A stretch of DNA of 64,000 nucleotides, from contig NZ_AP026070.1 in NCBI RefSeq assembly GCF_024363255.1, forward strand, positions 3,534,001-3,598,000. Direction: 5' to 3'. This stretch comes from Shewanella sp. NFH-SH190041. GTDB lineage: Bacteria; Pseudomonadota; Gammaproteobacteria; Enterobacterales; Shewanellaceae. Shown in pieces: positions 1 through 9,474 of the stretch. The position numbers and the translations under genes are program-made. How positions within the stretch are numbered: position 1 is the stretch's first letter; each line of letters opens with the position of its first letter. The notes beneath the pieces were generated by a model. It made no database searches and was not told where the DNA came from. It saw only the letters and a list, made by a program, of their open reading frames with translations.

Positions 1-741
1 AACTCCTATTCAGGTATTGCAGCTGCAACCACAGGTTTTATTACCGGTAACACAGTGCTGATCGTTTCAGGCTCTCTGGTGGGCGCATCCGGAATTATTC
101 TGACCCAGATTATGTGTAAAGCGATGAACCGTTCACTAGTCAACGTACTGTTCGGGGTCATGGGTGAAGGTGGTGAAACCATTGATGCCGATGAAGTCTA
201 TGCCGGAAAAGTTAAAGCATCTTCTCCAGAAGAAGTCGCTATGCTGCTGGAAACTGCAGAGCGAGTCGTGATCGTGCCCGGTTATGGTCTGGCGATGGCA
301 CAAGCCCAACACGCGGTGCGGGATCTGGCTAACCTGCTGCAAGAACGTGGCGCAGAGGTAAAATACGCGATTCACCCTGTGGCAGGCCGTATGCCAGGCC
401 ATATGAACGTGCTGCTCGCTGAAGCTGAAGTACCTTATGATCAGCTGGTTGAAATGGATGAAATCAACCCACAGTTTGAACAAACCGATGTGGCAATTGT
501 GATTGGTGCCAACGATGTGACCAACCCAATGGCGCGGGAAGACAAAACCAGCCCTATTTATGGCATGCCTATTTTGAATGTGGATAAAGCCAGAACCGTG
601 GTTGTGGTGAAGCGCTCTTTAAGCCCGGGCTTTGCCGGTTTGCCTAATCCGCTATTTGCCAAAGATAACACCCTGATGTTATTTGGCGATGGTAAAAAGG
701 CCATTGTTGAACTAACTCAAAATCTGAAAGATGCTGACTAA
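1..741 (+). CDS. pntB: NAD(P) transhydrogenase subunit beta, 3' part
   Basis: This is the C-terminal part (246 codons) of the membrane subunit of the proton-translocating transhydrogenase, which uses the proton gradient to move hydride from NADH to NADP+. The reading frame is open from base 1, so the start and the first membrane helices lie outside the window. The visible part holds the last membrane segment (LIVSGSLVGASG) and then the NADP-binding domain III. The latter has the nucleotide-binding motif GYGLAMAQAQ, VAGRMPGHMNVLLAEA, and the conserved GANDVTNPMA and VVVKRSLSPGFAG stretches. The family ends with an acidic or basic tail like this one, so the 3' end looks intact. A terminator follows 16 bases after the stop. 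pntA would be expected upstream, outside the window. Confidence 0.97.
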   Translation, partial: NSYSGIAAATTGFITGNTVLIVSGSLVGASGIILTQIMCKAMNRSLVNVLFGVMGEGGETIDADEVYAGKVKASSPEEVAMLLETAERVVIVPGYGLAMAQAQHAVRDLANLLQERGAEVKYAIHPVAGRMPGHMNVLLAEAEVPYDQLVEMDEINPQFEQTDVAIVIGANDVTNPMAREDKTSPIYGMPILNVDKARTVVVVKRSLSPGFAGLPNPLFAKDNTLMLFGDGKKAIVELTQNLKDAD

Positions 742-756
742 GCATCAATATTAATT

Positions 757-784
757 AAAAGCCGGCTTGTTGCCGGCTTTTTTA
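757..784 (+). terminator. Rho-independent terminator of pntB
   Basis: A GCCGGC stem with a short TTGTT loop is followed by a run of T, just after the pntB stop. Confidence 0.9.
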
Positions 785-989
785 TTGTCTAAATCACCGT
801 AAGTATCCAACTTGTACTCAAGTTCAATTCCTGCTTATATAGAAAGACAAAATCTATAATAAACATCACGTTGTATCTGTTTTAATTTCAAGCTACAGAT
901 ATCCGTCAGGCTCTATTCGAGCAAGGGGCCAAAGCATAACACTGACAGTTAATCTATGATGGCCAGCGATGACTCAGGGAGGAGACACT

Positions 990-1280
990 ATGGCATTACT
1001 GATATCCCATCCACAACCGGCCAATATGATAGACAGGCGCGCGGCACCTGCTTATCCACCTGAACACTGGGCACATATGAATCTGGCGCAACAGTTTGCC
1101 TTTTACACCCTTACCAAATTGGGGTATCAATTATTGTTTGTGAGACAACAGATGACTGAATTGGCGATAGCCGTAGCCTGCCTAAATGAGCAACTGGCTA
1201 CCATAGATGCTGCCGGAGATATTCATTTTTCACCGGATATCAGGCTCAGAAGCAGAACTAATCAATCTATGCCCCTGTAA
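990..1280 (+). CDS. small conserved-type hypothetical protein
   Basis: A 96-residue protein that I do not recognise. The start at 990 is chosen because GGGAGGAG lies 5-10 bases upstream; the in-frame ATG at 969 has no such site. The protein has no signal peptide and no membrane helix. Residues 25-75 (HMNLAQQFAFYTLTKLGYQLLF and on) look like amphipathic helices of a small all-alpha domain. Its end overlaps by 51 bases the 3' end of the convergent peptidase gene. The strong ribosome-binding site and the codon use favour a real gene, but no function can be assigned. Confidence 0.6.
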   Translation: MALLISHPQPANMIDRRAAPAYPPEHWAHMNLAQQFAFYTLTKLGYQLLFVRQQMTELAIAVACLNEQLATIDAAGDIHFSPDIRLRSRTNQSMPL

Positions 1281-2309
1281 CAAGGTGGTCGCCTTATGCG
1301 TCCCTATCAGCGCCGTGAACGTCGGCGCTAAGTACTGGCCAAGCGCTGGACGACGCCAGTATAAATATCCAGGTAAAGTCTGCATCATACCACTGCCAAA
1401 CAGCCGCTGAACCAAGTTGTTATACTCATCAAGCACAGGTTGTGACGGCAGTCCTTGTTCCCACATTTTCCCCGCTGTAAGCGGCTGGCGGCGGGAGACA
1501 AGCTGTAGTTCATGTAGCAAATCGGCAAAACTGTCTAGTTGTGCCAGATGCGCAATATCACCTCGTTGCAGCAACAAGTGCAGCACAGGCCCACTCCAAT
1601 GGCTGATATTGTCGCGGTCATTTATCAGCGCCAGATTGCGCCGATGCAGTTGCTGCCAAGCCAGGCTTGCATCTGAGCATAATGACAAACTGCGCCAAGC
1701 AGCAAACAGATCGGCTAAAGCTTCATGCTGATATAGGGATAACTGGCGCGGTAGTATCTGCCCCTGTAATCGAGTGACCTCAAGATGCCCTAACTCATGC
1801 CACAACGTCAGCAGCGGCTGAGATTTCAACGGTAAACGATAAACGCTGGCGCCAAGAATACTACTGAGTTCAAACGCAATCTGCTGGTGCTGATAAACAA
1901 TCACACCTGTTAGTTGTACTTGATCAGCAGGAGGCGATGAAGATGAAGGGGCGTAGGATTCGGGAAGCAAGAGCAACGCCATGGCGCCGCGCTGGCCTAA
2001 TAGATGGCGCACCGCTTTAATGTCAGGCAATTGCCCCCTAAGTGCTGGCGGCAACTGCTGCAAACATAATGTCAATTGACTCAAGGGGCAGATCAGCCCA
2101 ACGCTGCTATCATCTGTCGTCAGCGGCACTGCAAACCCAGCTGTATTTTCCCGTAATTGTCCTGTTAACGACAACTCAGTAGTCAGCGCCATAGCCGATA
2201 CTATCGGTACTTTGGCCCCGGTTGGCAGCGTTACGTGCAGGGTAACAGCCTGAGCTCCCGGCAGTAATGCCAGCCAAAGCAGCAAGATGACAAACAGTAA
2301 GGCTGGCAT
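1230..2309 (-). CDS. predicted exported zincin-type metallopeptidase
   Basis: A 359-residue protein with a signal peptide (residues 1-21, cut likely after AQA). It contains HELGH at 171-175, a classic HExxH zinc site. A candidate third ligand is E196 in YQHEALAD, 21 residues after the second histidine, as in gluzincin-like folds. This suggests a periplasmic or secreted zinc peptidase, but I do not recognise the family and the substrate is unknown. The N-terminal ~150 residues are beta-rich with a short Ser/Pro stretch (121-127). The gene lies just downstream of hldE on the same strand (74-base gap), so co-transcription is possible. The 3' end overlaps the small convergent gene. The zinc site is seen directly; peptidase activity is inferred. 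Confidence 0.7.
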   Translation of the reverse strand: MPALLFVILLLWLALLPGAQAVTLHVTLPTGAKVPIVSAMALTTELSLTGQLRENTAGFAVPLTTDDSSVGLICPLSQLTLCLQQLPPALRGQLPDIKAVRHLLGQRGAMALLLLPESYAPSSSSPPADQVQLTGVIVYQHQQIAFELSSILGASVYRLPLKSQPLLTLWHELGHLEVTRLQGQILPRQLSLYQHEALADLFAAWRSLSLCSDASLAWQQLHRRNLALINDRDNISHWSGPVLHLLLQRGDIAHLAQLDSFADLLHELQLVSRRQPLTAGKMWEQGLPSQPVLDEYNNLVQRLFGSGMMQTLPGYLYWRRPALGQYLAPTFTALIGTHKATTLLQGHRLISSASEPDIR

Positions 2310-2383
2310 GTCACCTCCGAAGCAAAACGCAGCAATGGCGGCCTAACAACTAGGGGCGGCCTAGGCTAAGGTTGAGGCCGAGG

Positions 2384-3814
2384 TTATTGACGCGCCATAA
2401 TATTTTCAATAATGGCAGTGGTCGAGATACCTTCTTCAAAATGCAGCACCTGCACCTGGCCACCTGCGGCCATCACTTCAGCACCGCCAGCGATCTCTTC
2501 TACCCGATAATCGCCACCTTTCACCAGCAGATCTGGCAGCAATCGCGCGATCACCCGCTGTGGCGTATCTTCAGCAAAAGGGACAACCCAATCCACTGCG
2601 GCCAATCCGGCCAGAACTGCCATACGGCGATCTACGCTATTGACTGGCCGACCATCGCCTTTGAGACGCCGAACAGATTCATCATCGTTTACCGCCACAA
2701 TCAGTCTGTCACCCAGTTTGCGGGCAGCAGCCAAATAGCTGACATGGCCGGCATGCAGGATATCGAAACAGCCATTGGTCATGACAACACGTTCACCGCG
2801 TAATCTGGCTTGCTCCAGAGCATAGGCCAGTTGATCTTCACTGACGACACCGAATCCGGACTCTCCATCAGTCAGCTTCAGAGCATCAATCAACTCAATG
2901 CGACTTACCGTTGAGGTACCCAATTTACCCACCACGACCCCGGCGGCAGTATTGGCAATCGCACAAGCCTGAGGCAAGTCACTGCCGGCTGCCAGTGCGG
3001 TGGCCAAAGCAGAAATGACGGTATCACCGGCGCCAGTCACATCATAAACCTCACGCGCGACTGTTGGGATGTGTAACTCAGGAGCATCACGGGTGATCAG
3101 CGTCATACCTTTTTCTGAACGGGTCACTAACAAACCATGTAACTGGTGAGCTGCTAACAGTTGCTGCGCCTTAGCAACCAATTCCGCCTCAGTGGCAACC
3201 GGGCCAACCACAGCCTCAAATTCGCTCATATTCGGCGTCAGCAAATATGCACCGTGGTAACGGCTAAAATCCGTCCCCTTGGGATCCACCAGCACTTTTA
3301 CCCCCAGCTCATTTGCCTGTTGGATAAAAGCTTGCGGCTCGGCAATCGCACCTTTGGCATAATCAGATAGCACGACAACATCGGTCTGCGGCAGTAACGC
3401 CGCACTTTGACTGAGCAGCGCATCACTGTCCTGACGGGCAAATTGCTGTTCAAAATCTAGTCTAATAAGCTGTTGATTGCGCGATAGAACCCGTAATTTA
3501 GTAATGGTGGGCTTGTCATCCACCTGATGCCAACGCGGAGCCACACCCAGCGCCTCAATACCTCGACTTAAGGCATCGGCATTCTCATCCCGGCCAACAA
3601 TGCCCGCCAGCTGAACCTGACCACCTAACGTGGCAATATTCAGCGCCACGTTGGCTGCGCCACCGGGACGGTCTTCAATCTGGTTAATTTGCACCACAGG
3701 CACAGGCGCCTCAGGCGAGATACGGCCGGTTGGGCCAACCCAGTAGCGATCTAACATAACATCGCCCACAACCAAAACCCGGGCCTTTTCAAATGCTGGT
3801 AGCGTAACCTTCAT
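2384..3814 (-). CDS. hldE: bifunctional heptose 7-phosphate kinase / heptose 1-phosphate adenylyltransferase
   Basis: A 476-residue cytosolic enzyme that makes ADP-heptose for the lipopolysaccharide inner core. It phosphorylates D-glycero-beta-D-manno-heptose 7-phosphate at C1 and, after a phosphatase step, adenylates heptose 1-phosphate. The N-terminal PfkB-type kinase domain (about 1-318) shows GGAANVALN (51-59) and the anion-hole/catalytic motif VTGAGDT (259-265). The C-terminal nucleotidyltransferase domain (about 340-476) has [10 protein letters not shown], with the HxGH motif at 354-357. The length matches the E. coli protein (477). lpxL lies divergently upstream, so two LPS genes flank the 246-base spacer. 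Confidence 0.98.
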   Translation of the reverse strand: MKVTLPAFEKARVLVVGDVMLDRYWVGPTGRISPEAPVPVVQINQIEDRPGGAANVALNIATLGGQVQLAGIVGRDENADALSRGIEALGVAPRWHQVDDKPTITKLRVLSRNQQLIRLDFEQQFARQDSDALLSQSAALLPQTDVVVLSDYAKGAIAEPQAFIQQANELGVKVLVDPKGTDFSRYHGAYLLTPNMSEFEAVVGPVATEAELVAKAQQLLAAHQLHGLLVTRSEKGMTLITRDAPELHIPTVAREVYDVTGAGDTVISALATALAAGSDLPQACAIANTAAGVVVGKLGTSTVSRIELIDALKLTDGESGFGVVSEDQLAYALEQARLRGERVVMTNGCFDILHAGHVSYLAAARKLGDRLIVAVNDDESVRRLKGDGRPVNSVDRRMAVLAGLAAVDWVVPFAEDTPQRVIARLLPDLLVKGGDYRVEEIAGGAEVMAAGGQVQVLHFEEGISTTAIIENIMARQ

Positions 3815-4060
3815 AGCGCTCTAACTAAATTGATGGAGTTTAATGGCCGATTGTACCCAATCCCCCTACCCATAAGAAAGAGGCCATCATCCCAAGCTAG
3901 GCTGACTGCCCCAGAACTTTGCCATCAATTACCGGTCAAAGGCACCAAAATGCCCTGATATAACAAGCGGGCAGACATACTCGGTTACCATTGGCGTTGG
4001 TATTAGTTGCCGCTAACGTTAGAATACCGACTCATTTTTCTCCCTGACAGTGAGGTTCAA

Positions 4061-4987
4061 GTGGTAGAACACGCGCAATTTTCCCGCAAGCTGTACCAGC
4101 CAGGTAACTGGCTTCTCTGGGCGGGAATTGGCCTGATGCGCCTGCTAACCTTTATCCTGCCATTATCACTGCAAATGAAACTGGGTGGTGCAATCGGCCG
4201 CTTGGCAATGAAGTTTGTCCCGGGACGGGTCCATACCGCCCGCCGTAATCTGGCATTGTGTTTTCCTCAACTTAGCCCACAGGCCCAACAAGCATTACTG
4301 CGACAGAATTTTACCGAAACGGGCAAAGCTATTTTTGACACCCTCAATGCCTGGTGGTGGTCAGACAGTCAGGTACGCAGTCATATGCAAATCTCCGGGC
4401 AGGAATATGTCGAGCAAGTTACCGCCCAAGGCCAAGGCGTCATTTTGTTTGCCGTACACTGCCTGCCACTGGAAATGGGTGCCCGCATCTTCGGTCAGTT
4501 TCAACCTGGGGTCGGCGTATACCGCCCGCACAATAATCCCGTGATGGAATACCTGCAGGTTCGCGGTCGACTGCGCTCCAATAAAGCTTTGGTACCCAAG
4601 CGGGACCTGCGACAAATGGTGCGTTGTCTGCGCAAAGGTGATGTGATTTGGTATACCGCAGATCAAGATTTTGGCCGCTCCAGCGCGGTATTTATTCCCT
4701 TCTTTGCCGTACCAGATGCCGCCACCATTACCGGTGCCACCACGCTGGCCAAGCTTGGCAAAGCCAAAGTGCTACCATTTTTTGTTGAGCGCACCGCCAA
4801 AGATAAGGGCTACCGTATTGAGATTATGCCGCCACTGGACAACTTCCCCACCGACAGTGAACTGGAAGATGCCAAACGGGGTAACCAGATTATTGAGCAA
4901 CTGATTGACAAGAACCGGGCGCAGTATATGTGGCTACACCGCCGCTTCAAAACCCGGCCACATCAGGATGATCCGTCTTTGTATTGA
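4061..4987 (+). CDS. lpxL: lipid A biosynthesis acyltransferase, LpxL type
   Basis: A 308-residue inner-membrane acyltransferase that adds a secondary acyl chain from acyl-ACP to Kdo2-lipid IVA. The HX4E catalytic motif is HCLPLE (H133 to E138). Further family blocks are [29 protein letters not shown] and [12 protein letters not shown], all close to E. coli LpxL. One membrane helix lies near residues 17-35. The GTG at 4061 is preferred because GTGAGG sits 5 bases before it and the protein then starts like known LpxL proteins. An in-frame TTG at 4007 would add 18 residues. The gene is divergent from hldE, and the L,D-transpeptidase gene follows 79 bases later. The LpxL rather than LpxM/LpxP assignment rests on recognised similarity only. 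Confidence 0.93.
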   Translation: MVEHAQFSRKLYQPGNWLLWAGIGLMRLLTFILPLSLQMKLGGAIGRLAMKFVPGRVHTARRNLALCFPQLSPQAQQALLRQNFTETGKAIFDTLNAWWWSDSQVRSHMQISGQEYVEQVTAQGQGVILFAVHCLPLEMGARIFGQFQPGVGVYRPHNNPVMEYLQVRGRLRSNKALVPKRDLRQMVRCLRKGDVIWYTADQDFGRSSAVFIPFFAVPDAATITGATTLAKLGKAKVLPFFVERTAKDKGYRIEIMPPLDNFPTDSELEDAKRGNQIIEQLIDKNRAQYMWLHRRFKTRPHQDDPSLY

Positions 4988-5066
4988 TTTTACCTGCAGG
5001 ATCAATAAGTATGCCTGTGGGAACTATTTCCCGGCCCTTAGGCCCAACTATTGGAAACACAGCCGA

Positions 5067-5978
5067 ATGACCACATTCCGCCTGATTTTACTAGCAGTGA
5101 TCTGCTCTGTAACACAACCAGCATTAGCCACCGACTACCCACTGCCACCAGCCAACAGTCGTCTGGTGGGTGAAAACACTACCTATACGGTAAAACACAA
5201 TAAAGAAACCTTGGAAAGTATTGCCGCCAAGTATCAGCTGGGACTATCCAATATGCTGGAAGCGAACCCTGATGTAGATCCTTTCCTCCCCAAAGCCGGC
5301 AGTCGGTTGATTATTCCGCAGCAGTTAATTCTGCCAGATGCGCCCCGCGAAGGCATAGTGATCAATGTGGCGGAGATGCGGCTGTACTACTATCCCAAGG
5401 GTGAACACATTGTCCGCGTACTGCCCATAGGTATCGGCCAAATCGGCCGGGACACCCCTGAAAACTGGGTTACTCAGGTATACCGTAAAAAAGATGGCCC
5501 CACCTGGACACCGACTGAACGCATGCGCAAAGAGCACGCAGCCAGAGGTGAGATCTTACCTAAGGTTTGGCCCGCCGGCCCAGACAACCCCATGGGACTA
5601 TACGCCCTGTATGTGGGGGACCTGTATGCTATTCATGGTACCAATGCCAATTTCGGTATTGGCCTACGGGTGAGTCAAGGCTGTGTTCGTCTGCGAGCTC
5701 CGGATATCAAAAGTTTATTTGAAACCGTCCCCGTTGGAACCCGGGTGCAGTTTATCAATCAGCCTATCAAAGCCACCCAGGAGCCTGATGGCGGCCGCTA
5801 TTTGGAAGTGCACCAGCCATTGTCCCGCACCGAGGCAGAGTTCGACTCCACAGCACCAGTCCCCCTGCAGTTGTCTCCGGCTATCACCCGTTTTATTGCC
5901 CACCGGGACACAGATTCGTTTGTGATTAAACGCCTGCTGGAAGATAGAACCGGCATGCCGACTCGCATTAACCCATAA
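5067..5978 (+). CDS. L,D-transpeptidase with LysM domain (ErfK/YbiS/YcfS type)
   Basis: A 303-residue periplasmic enzyme of the YkuD family, which forms L,D cross-links in peptidoglycan or attaches Braun lipoprotein to it. Residues 1-21 are a signal peptide, a LysM peptidoglycan-binding domain spans about 39-83, and the YkuD catalytic domain about 95-230. The catalytic motif is IHGTN (H190) and SQGCVRL (nucleophile C206). The usual SHGC histidine is Q here (S203-Q204-G205-C206), a variant also found in this family. The ATG at 5067 is chosen because it gives an uninterrupted signal peptide. An open frame continues upstream to 4905 inside lpxL but looks like read-through. A strong terminator follows. 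Confidence 0.93.
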   Translation: MTTFRLILLAVICSVTQPALATDYPLPPANSRLVGENTTYTVKHNKETLESIAAKYQLGLSNMLEANPDVDPFLPKAGSRLIIPQQLILPDAPREGIVINVAEMRLYYYPKGEHIVRVLPIGIGQIGRDTPENWVTQVYRKKDGPTWTPTERMRKEHAARGEILPKVWPAGPDNPMGLYALYVGDLYAIHGTNANFGIGLRVSQGCVRLRAPDIKSLFETVPVGTRVQFINQPIKATQEPDGGRYLEVHQPLSRTEAEFDSTAPVPLQLSPAITRFIAHRDTDSFVIKRLLEDRTGMPTRINP

Positions 5979-5983
5979 ACAGC

Positions 5984-6011
5984 AACCGACCGGGAGCTAT
6001 CCCGGTCGGTT
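5984..6011 (+). terminator. terminator after the L,D-transpeptidase gene
   Basis: A perfect 11-base stem (AACCGACCGGG with CCCGGTCGGTT) lies 5 bases after the stop. The T-run is short (TTATTTT). Confidence 0.75.
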
Positions 6012-6025
6012 ATTTTGCCTGTGGG

Positions 6026-6125
6026 CACCTTTCAACTGCGTTCCCGGCTTATCAGGTAGCCCAACTACCTATCAAAGCCTTTGCCTGGTATAAGGCATTC
6101 TCACATCACTGTAAAAACAAACTTG
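6026..6125 (-). repeat. degenerate copy of the 262-bp miniature element (reverse orientation)
   Basis: The stretch matches, in reverse complement, the central part of the tandem elements at 36128-36655. It keeps the CGGCTTATCAGGTAGC and ACTACCTATCAAAGCCT blocks and ends in AAACAAACTTG. The terminal inverted repeats are not recognisable. Confidence 0.65.
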
Positions 6126-6136
6126 TTTAACAGCCG

Positions 6137-7192
6137 CTAAAGATGGTGATAAACAAAGCCACCATAGAGGTATTTGGTCGCTTCAGCGCCCAAGACTAGC
6201 ACCCTGTCACCGGGGCGCAGCTGACCACGCTCTCGCAGTCTGGCTAGGCTCATCCAAATCGCCGCTGACCCTAGATTACCCAATGATTTAGCATCATTGA
6301 TTATTCGCTCTGGCGCAATGGCCAAGGCGGCAGCTAATTGGGTATCAATATGGCCATTGGCCTGATGGGGCAAAATAAAGCGAAAATCATCCAGGCAATA
6401 CCCCCTAGCTAACACGGCACTTAATCCAGCTTTAAATAGCGCCGGCCCAATGCTGCGCACACTTTGGGCATCATGATGAAATCGCGCCATCTGTCCTTCC
6501 CCTACATCAGCGGCGCCACCACTAAGATAAAATCCCGGTGCTTTTCCATTGCCCATATGTCCCAAGTACATATCTGATAGCCAAGGGGTTTGGGGCCGTC
6601 TTGCTGCCAGCACGACCGCAGCAGCGCCATCCCCCATCTGGACATAATTAACCAGTTGTCCCGCATCAATAAACTGAGGAGAGATATCAAAATAAACCGA
6701 GCCGGTTTCCATTGCCGCAACGGCCATGGGGCGATCCGAAGCCAGCGCCATCGCCGAGACAATCTGCAAGGCATTGGCAAAGCCGGTGCAGGCTTGGCGC
6801 AGTTCAAGGTAAGGGCCGGGATAATCCAAGACTTCCGCTAACCAAGCCGCATTGGGCGGCACCTGAGTCTGAGGAGTACAGGTGTGGGTCAACAAATATT
6901 CCAGCTCAGTTGCAGGCAAGGCAGCCTGCTGCAACGCAACGGCTAAGGCCTGTTGTGCCAGAGTAACACCACTGGGGGTTGGTACACTTCGCGCCATATC
7001 CAAGCGACGACACAGATGGCGGGATTCAATTCCCAATCGGGAGACTAATGCGGCGGCCCGCCGTTTAAGTCTGGGATCAGGACATAATCGTTGTAGTGCA
7101 TCTAACAATTTTGGGGTCGATACAGCTTCACCGGGCAGACTGAATCCACTACCCAGCACGCTGAGCTCAGCCGGAGCAAACTTCAACGCCAT
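6137..7192 (-). CDS. beta-ketoacyl-ACP synthase III-like enzyme
   Basis: A 351-residue thiolase-fold condensing enzyme of the FabH/KAS III group. The full catalytic triad is visible: Cys135 in RQACTGFA, His276 in PHQANGHID and Asn306 in SLGNLGSAAI. Such enzymes condense an acyl-CoA or acyl primer with malonyl-ACP; the substrates here cannot be read from sequence. The start codon overlaps the 3' end of the upstream ferritin-like gene by 10 bases, so the two are translationally coupled. A GAGGAT ribosome-binding site lies 2-7 bases before the ATG. It is unlikely to be the housekeeping FabH, which sits in the plsX-fabD cluster. A role in a small specialised lipid or natural-product pathway is an inference. 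Confidence 0.88.
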   Translation of the reverse strand: MALKFAPAELSVLGSGFSLPGEAVSTPKLLDALQRLCPDPRLKRRAAALVSRLGIESRHLCRRLDMARSVPTPSGVTLAQQALAVALQQAALPATELEYLLTHTCTPQTQVPPNAAWLAEVLDYPGPYLELRQACTGFANALQIVSAMALASDRPMAVAAMETGSVYFDISPQFIDAGQLVNYVQMGDGAAAVVLAARRPQTPWLSDMYLGHMGNGKAPGFYLSGGAADVGEGQMARFHHDAQSVRSIGPALFKAGLSAVLARGYCLDDFRFILPHQANGHIDTQLAAALAIAPERIINDAKSLGNLGSAAIWMSLARLRERGQLRPGDRVLVLGAEATKYLYGGFVYHHL

Positions 7193-8037
7193 TTATCCTC
7201 CAATCCGGCGCAGAGGCGGTCTAAGTCCACGCCCAGCCATTCAAATTCATGCTGGCGCAGACTCAACAAGTTCTGCAGCCGTTTTAACACCAGATCCGCC
7301 TCAGCCGCAAAGTCATCGCGCTTAGCCCCCAATGCCCGGGCATGTTCCCGCGCAACATACACATGACGAGATTCATCCCGGCGAATAAGCCCACATAATT
7401 GCGCAAAACTATGCTGCCGCCCCAATCGCCCCAACTCTACGCCCTGCATAATTCGGGTCACGCATGTATCCAACACGGCAATGCGCACAAATTGCATCGC
7501 AAGAGAATCGACTCGGCTAAGAGAGGTAAAAAAGCGCCGCGACTGTTGCTGCACCCGGCGATTATCCCGCTCAGCCGCTAACTGAGATAAGACAAATTGC
7601 AGCGCTTGATCATGATGCCATTCATCAGCTTCTACGCTCTGTAATACCGCGCCAGCCCGTTGCGAATGCTTATCTGCACTGGCAATGCCTCTGTGAGAGG
7701 AACAATGACTGGCTGTCAGTTGCCCTGTCGCGACACTATCTCCCCCGGGGGCTACTATGTGCTCTGCAACAAACCCCGCCTTGGGCTCACAACAGAGCCG
7801 ACTGACCTCCGTATTAAAGACCAACTGCGCTGACTGCTCACCGCACAGCAATAGCGGCAACAGACCACACAGAGTGTGTTGCAAGGTATCACTATAAGAG
7901 GTTATCTCAGCGCCATATTGCTGCTGCCAGCGCTGCAAAGGATGATATAGATGAGGAGAAGCTGACAAAGGAAAAACAGCCGCAGGCTGCTGCGGGGTAG
8001 GGAAACAACGATAGGCCTGATTATGCCGCTGGCTCAC
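7183..8037 (-). CDS. ferritin-like putative diiron protein
   Basis: A 284-residue, mostly helical protein. Two ExxH motifs are spaced as in ferritin-like diiron proteins: E139-W-H-H142 (preceded by E136) and E222-S-R-H225 in RRDESRHVYVAREHA. Together with the helical pattern this suggests a four-helix bundle with a carboxylate-bridged diiron site, perhaps an oxygenase or oxidase. The N-terminal ~125 residues look less ordered and Cys-rich. The start is a GTG 6 bases after GGAGG. It is the first gene of a two-gene operon with the KAS III-like gene, so both probably act on the same acyl product. The exact family is not recognised and the reaction is unknown. Confidence 0.72.
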   Translation of the reverse strand: MSQRHNQAYRCFPTPQQPAAVFPLSASPHLYHPLQRWQQQYGAEITSYSDTLQHTLCGLLPLLLCGEQSAQLVFNTEVSRLCCEPKAGFVAEHIVAPGGDSVATGQLTASHCSSHRGIASADKHSQRAGAVLQSVEADEWHHDQALQFVLSQLAAERDNRRVQQQSRRFFTSLSRVDSLAMQFVRIAVLDTCVTRIMQGVELGRLGRQHSFAQLCGLIRRDESRHVYVAREHARALGAKRDDFAAEADLVLKRLQNLLSLRQHEFEWLGVDLDRLCAGLEDKWR

Positions 8038-8186
8038 ATACCCTCCGGGCTTGGCTGCAATAGACTAAGTCTATGCAACAGACCGGAAAAATGGGGGTTG
8101 TTATTCAAAAAGCATAAATTCAAGCCCGCATGCTAAGCCAGAGCCGCTTAACAAAACGTAAAACGCTGTTAGCCAACCCCTCCGGA

Positions 8187-8246
8187 CAGTGTTTGAGGCT
8201 CATTTCTACGGCGTTACCGGCTTATCAGGTAGCGCACCCCGATGAT
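8187..8246 (-). repeat. core fragment of the miniature repeat element (reverse orientation)
   Basis: The bases GTGTTTGAGGCTCATTTCTA and CGGCTTATCAGGTAGCGC match the reverse complement of the central block of the elements at 36128-36655. Nothing else was seen in the 258-base spacer. Confidence 0.55.
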
Positions 8247-8296
8247 AAACGTGAGTAAATAACCTTGAGCCCGCCCCATTAGGCGCCCTGTAAAGT

Positions 8297-9244
8297 TCAA
8301 TCAAGAATATGGCTGATGAAGGTTTCGATTAAAGCACTGTTAGCCAGTATACGGCGGTCAAATTCCGCCTGCGCCGGAGTGTGGCTACTGACTGCAAACC
8401 GGGCACCGCTGCGCACTAAAAAAGCCCCAAACGAAGTATCAAAGCGATTAAAGATGATGCCTTGTGGCGTTAACTGTTCATCACAAGGAATTGATGCCTG
8501 AGAAGATAATGGTGGCATCGCCGATACTGGCATGCTCGCCAATGATGGGCTGGCATCCGCCATTGCTGGTACTAATGCGGTTTCGGCAACAACCTCTAAG
8601 GCCGCTGATTCAGCTTGGGCTGCAGCAGGTAATGCAATTGGGAAATGGCGAGCTAACGTGGTGCGCATGGCCAAACTGAAGGCTCCAGGCTGGCATCTAG
8701 GTTCAAAGGTGGCAAGGTAAGCCTCGTGTGCCTGAATATCTTCATGGCAACTCAATACGCCATCACGGCTGGCAGCCTGTAGCAACTGACTATTGGCATG
8801 CAGAATACGGGTTTCTTCAGAAGCATCATCATGGATTTTTGGCCGACCATGTTCCAGAACAAATCCCTGATTCGGGTTCATGCCATGACGGTTGTACCTT
8901 TGTCCTTTACGAAATCCAGCCGGATTAATCACAGGTAACAAACTGATATTCACCCGATCAAACAGCTCAGGGCGCTGCTTCATCAACCAGTTAACCACCC
9001 CCCAAGGACCTGCAGCCTCTTCACCATGGAAACCGGCACAAATTAAAACTGACGGGATTTCAGCATGGGGCGCGGGACTTTGGTACATCAGCAGTGGGAA
9101 TTTTCCCATTTCACCAAGCTGCAACTGCTGCATACCAAGCCGTTGAGCTTCTTCCGCCAGCATGGCCTGGCAATGGTCAAGATCATTACTGTCGCAGGCA
9201 AACATATTTGACTGCCATTGATGGGATTGAAAAGGGGAGCGCAT
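8297..9244 (-). CDS. M14-family zinc carboxypeptidase-like protein
   Basis: A 315-residue protein of the M14 carboxypeptidase / succinylglutamate desuccinylase fold. The zinc site is HGEE (H73 and E76) with a downstream histidine at H167 in SCHED. The NRHGMNPNQGF block near 118-128 resembles the substrate-binding Asn-Arg region of M14 enzymes. There is no signal peptide, so it is probably cytosolic. A low-complexity Ala/Ser/Pro/Met-rich insertion spans about 208-255, between the catalytic core and the C-terminal part; it may be a flexible loop. A final glutamate for catalysis may lie in FDRRILANSALIETF but cannot be fixed by eye. It is a single gene with spacers on both sides. The substrate is unknown. 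Confidence 0.8.
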   Translation of the reverse strand: MRSPFQSHQWQSNMFACDSNDLDHCQAMLAEEAQRLGMQQLQLGEMGKFPLLMYQSPAPHAEIPSVLICAGFHGEEAAGPWGVVNWLMKQRPELFDRVNISLLPVINPAGFRKGQRYNRHGMNPNQGFVLEHGRPKIHDDASEETRILHANSQLLQAASRDGVLSCHEDIQAHEAYLATFEPRCQPGAFSLAMRTTLARHFPIALPAAAQAESAALEVVAETALVPAMADASPSLASMPVSAMPPLSSQASIPCDEQLTPQGIIFNRFDTSFGAFLVRSGARFAVSSHTPAQAEFDRRILANSALIETFISHILD

Positions 9245-9474
9245 GGGTTATTCCGACGGCATGGATAGCCGATATCATAACAGTATGGCGAGCAAACGGA
9301 ATCGATAAACACCGCGTGAGGCCACATATTTTCGCTATAACATAAACCCTACTGGATACCGGTTGCCCCTCCTTCGTCGTAAGCGTCCTTAGCGACAGTA
9401 TCAACCCTGAATTATCGCTATCCAAAATGCGGCGGCCAGCCAACTATTTATCGGCTAGCGCTAGCACACTTAAG

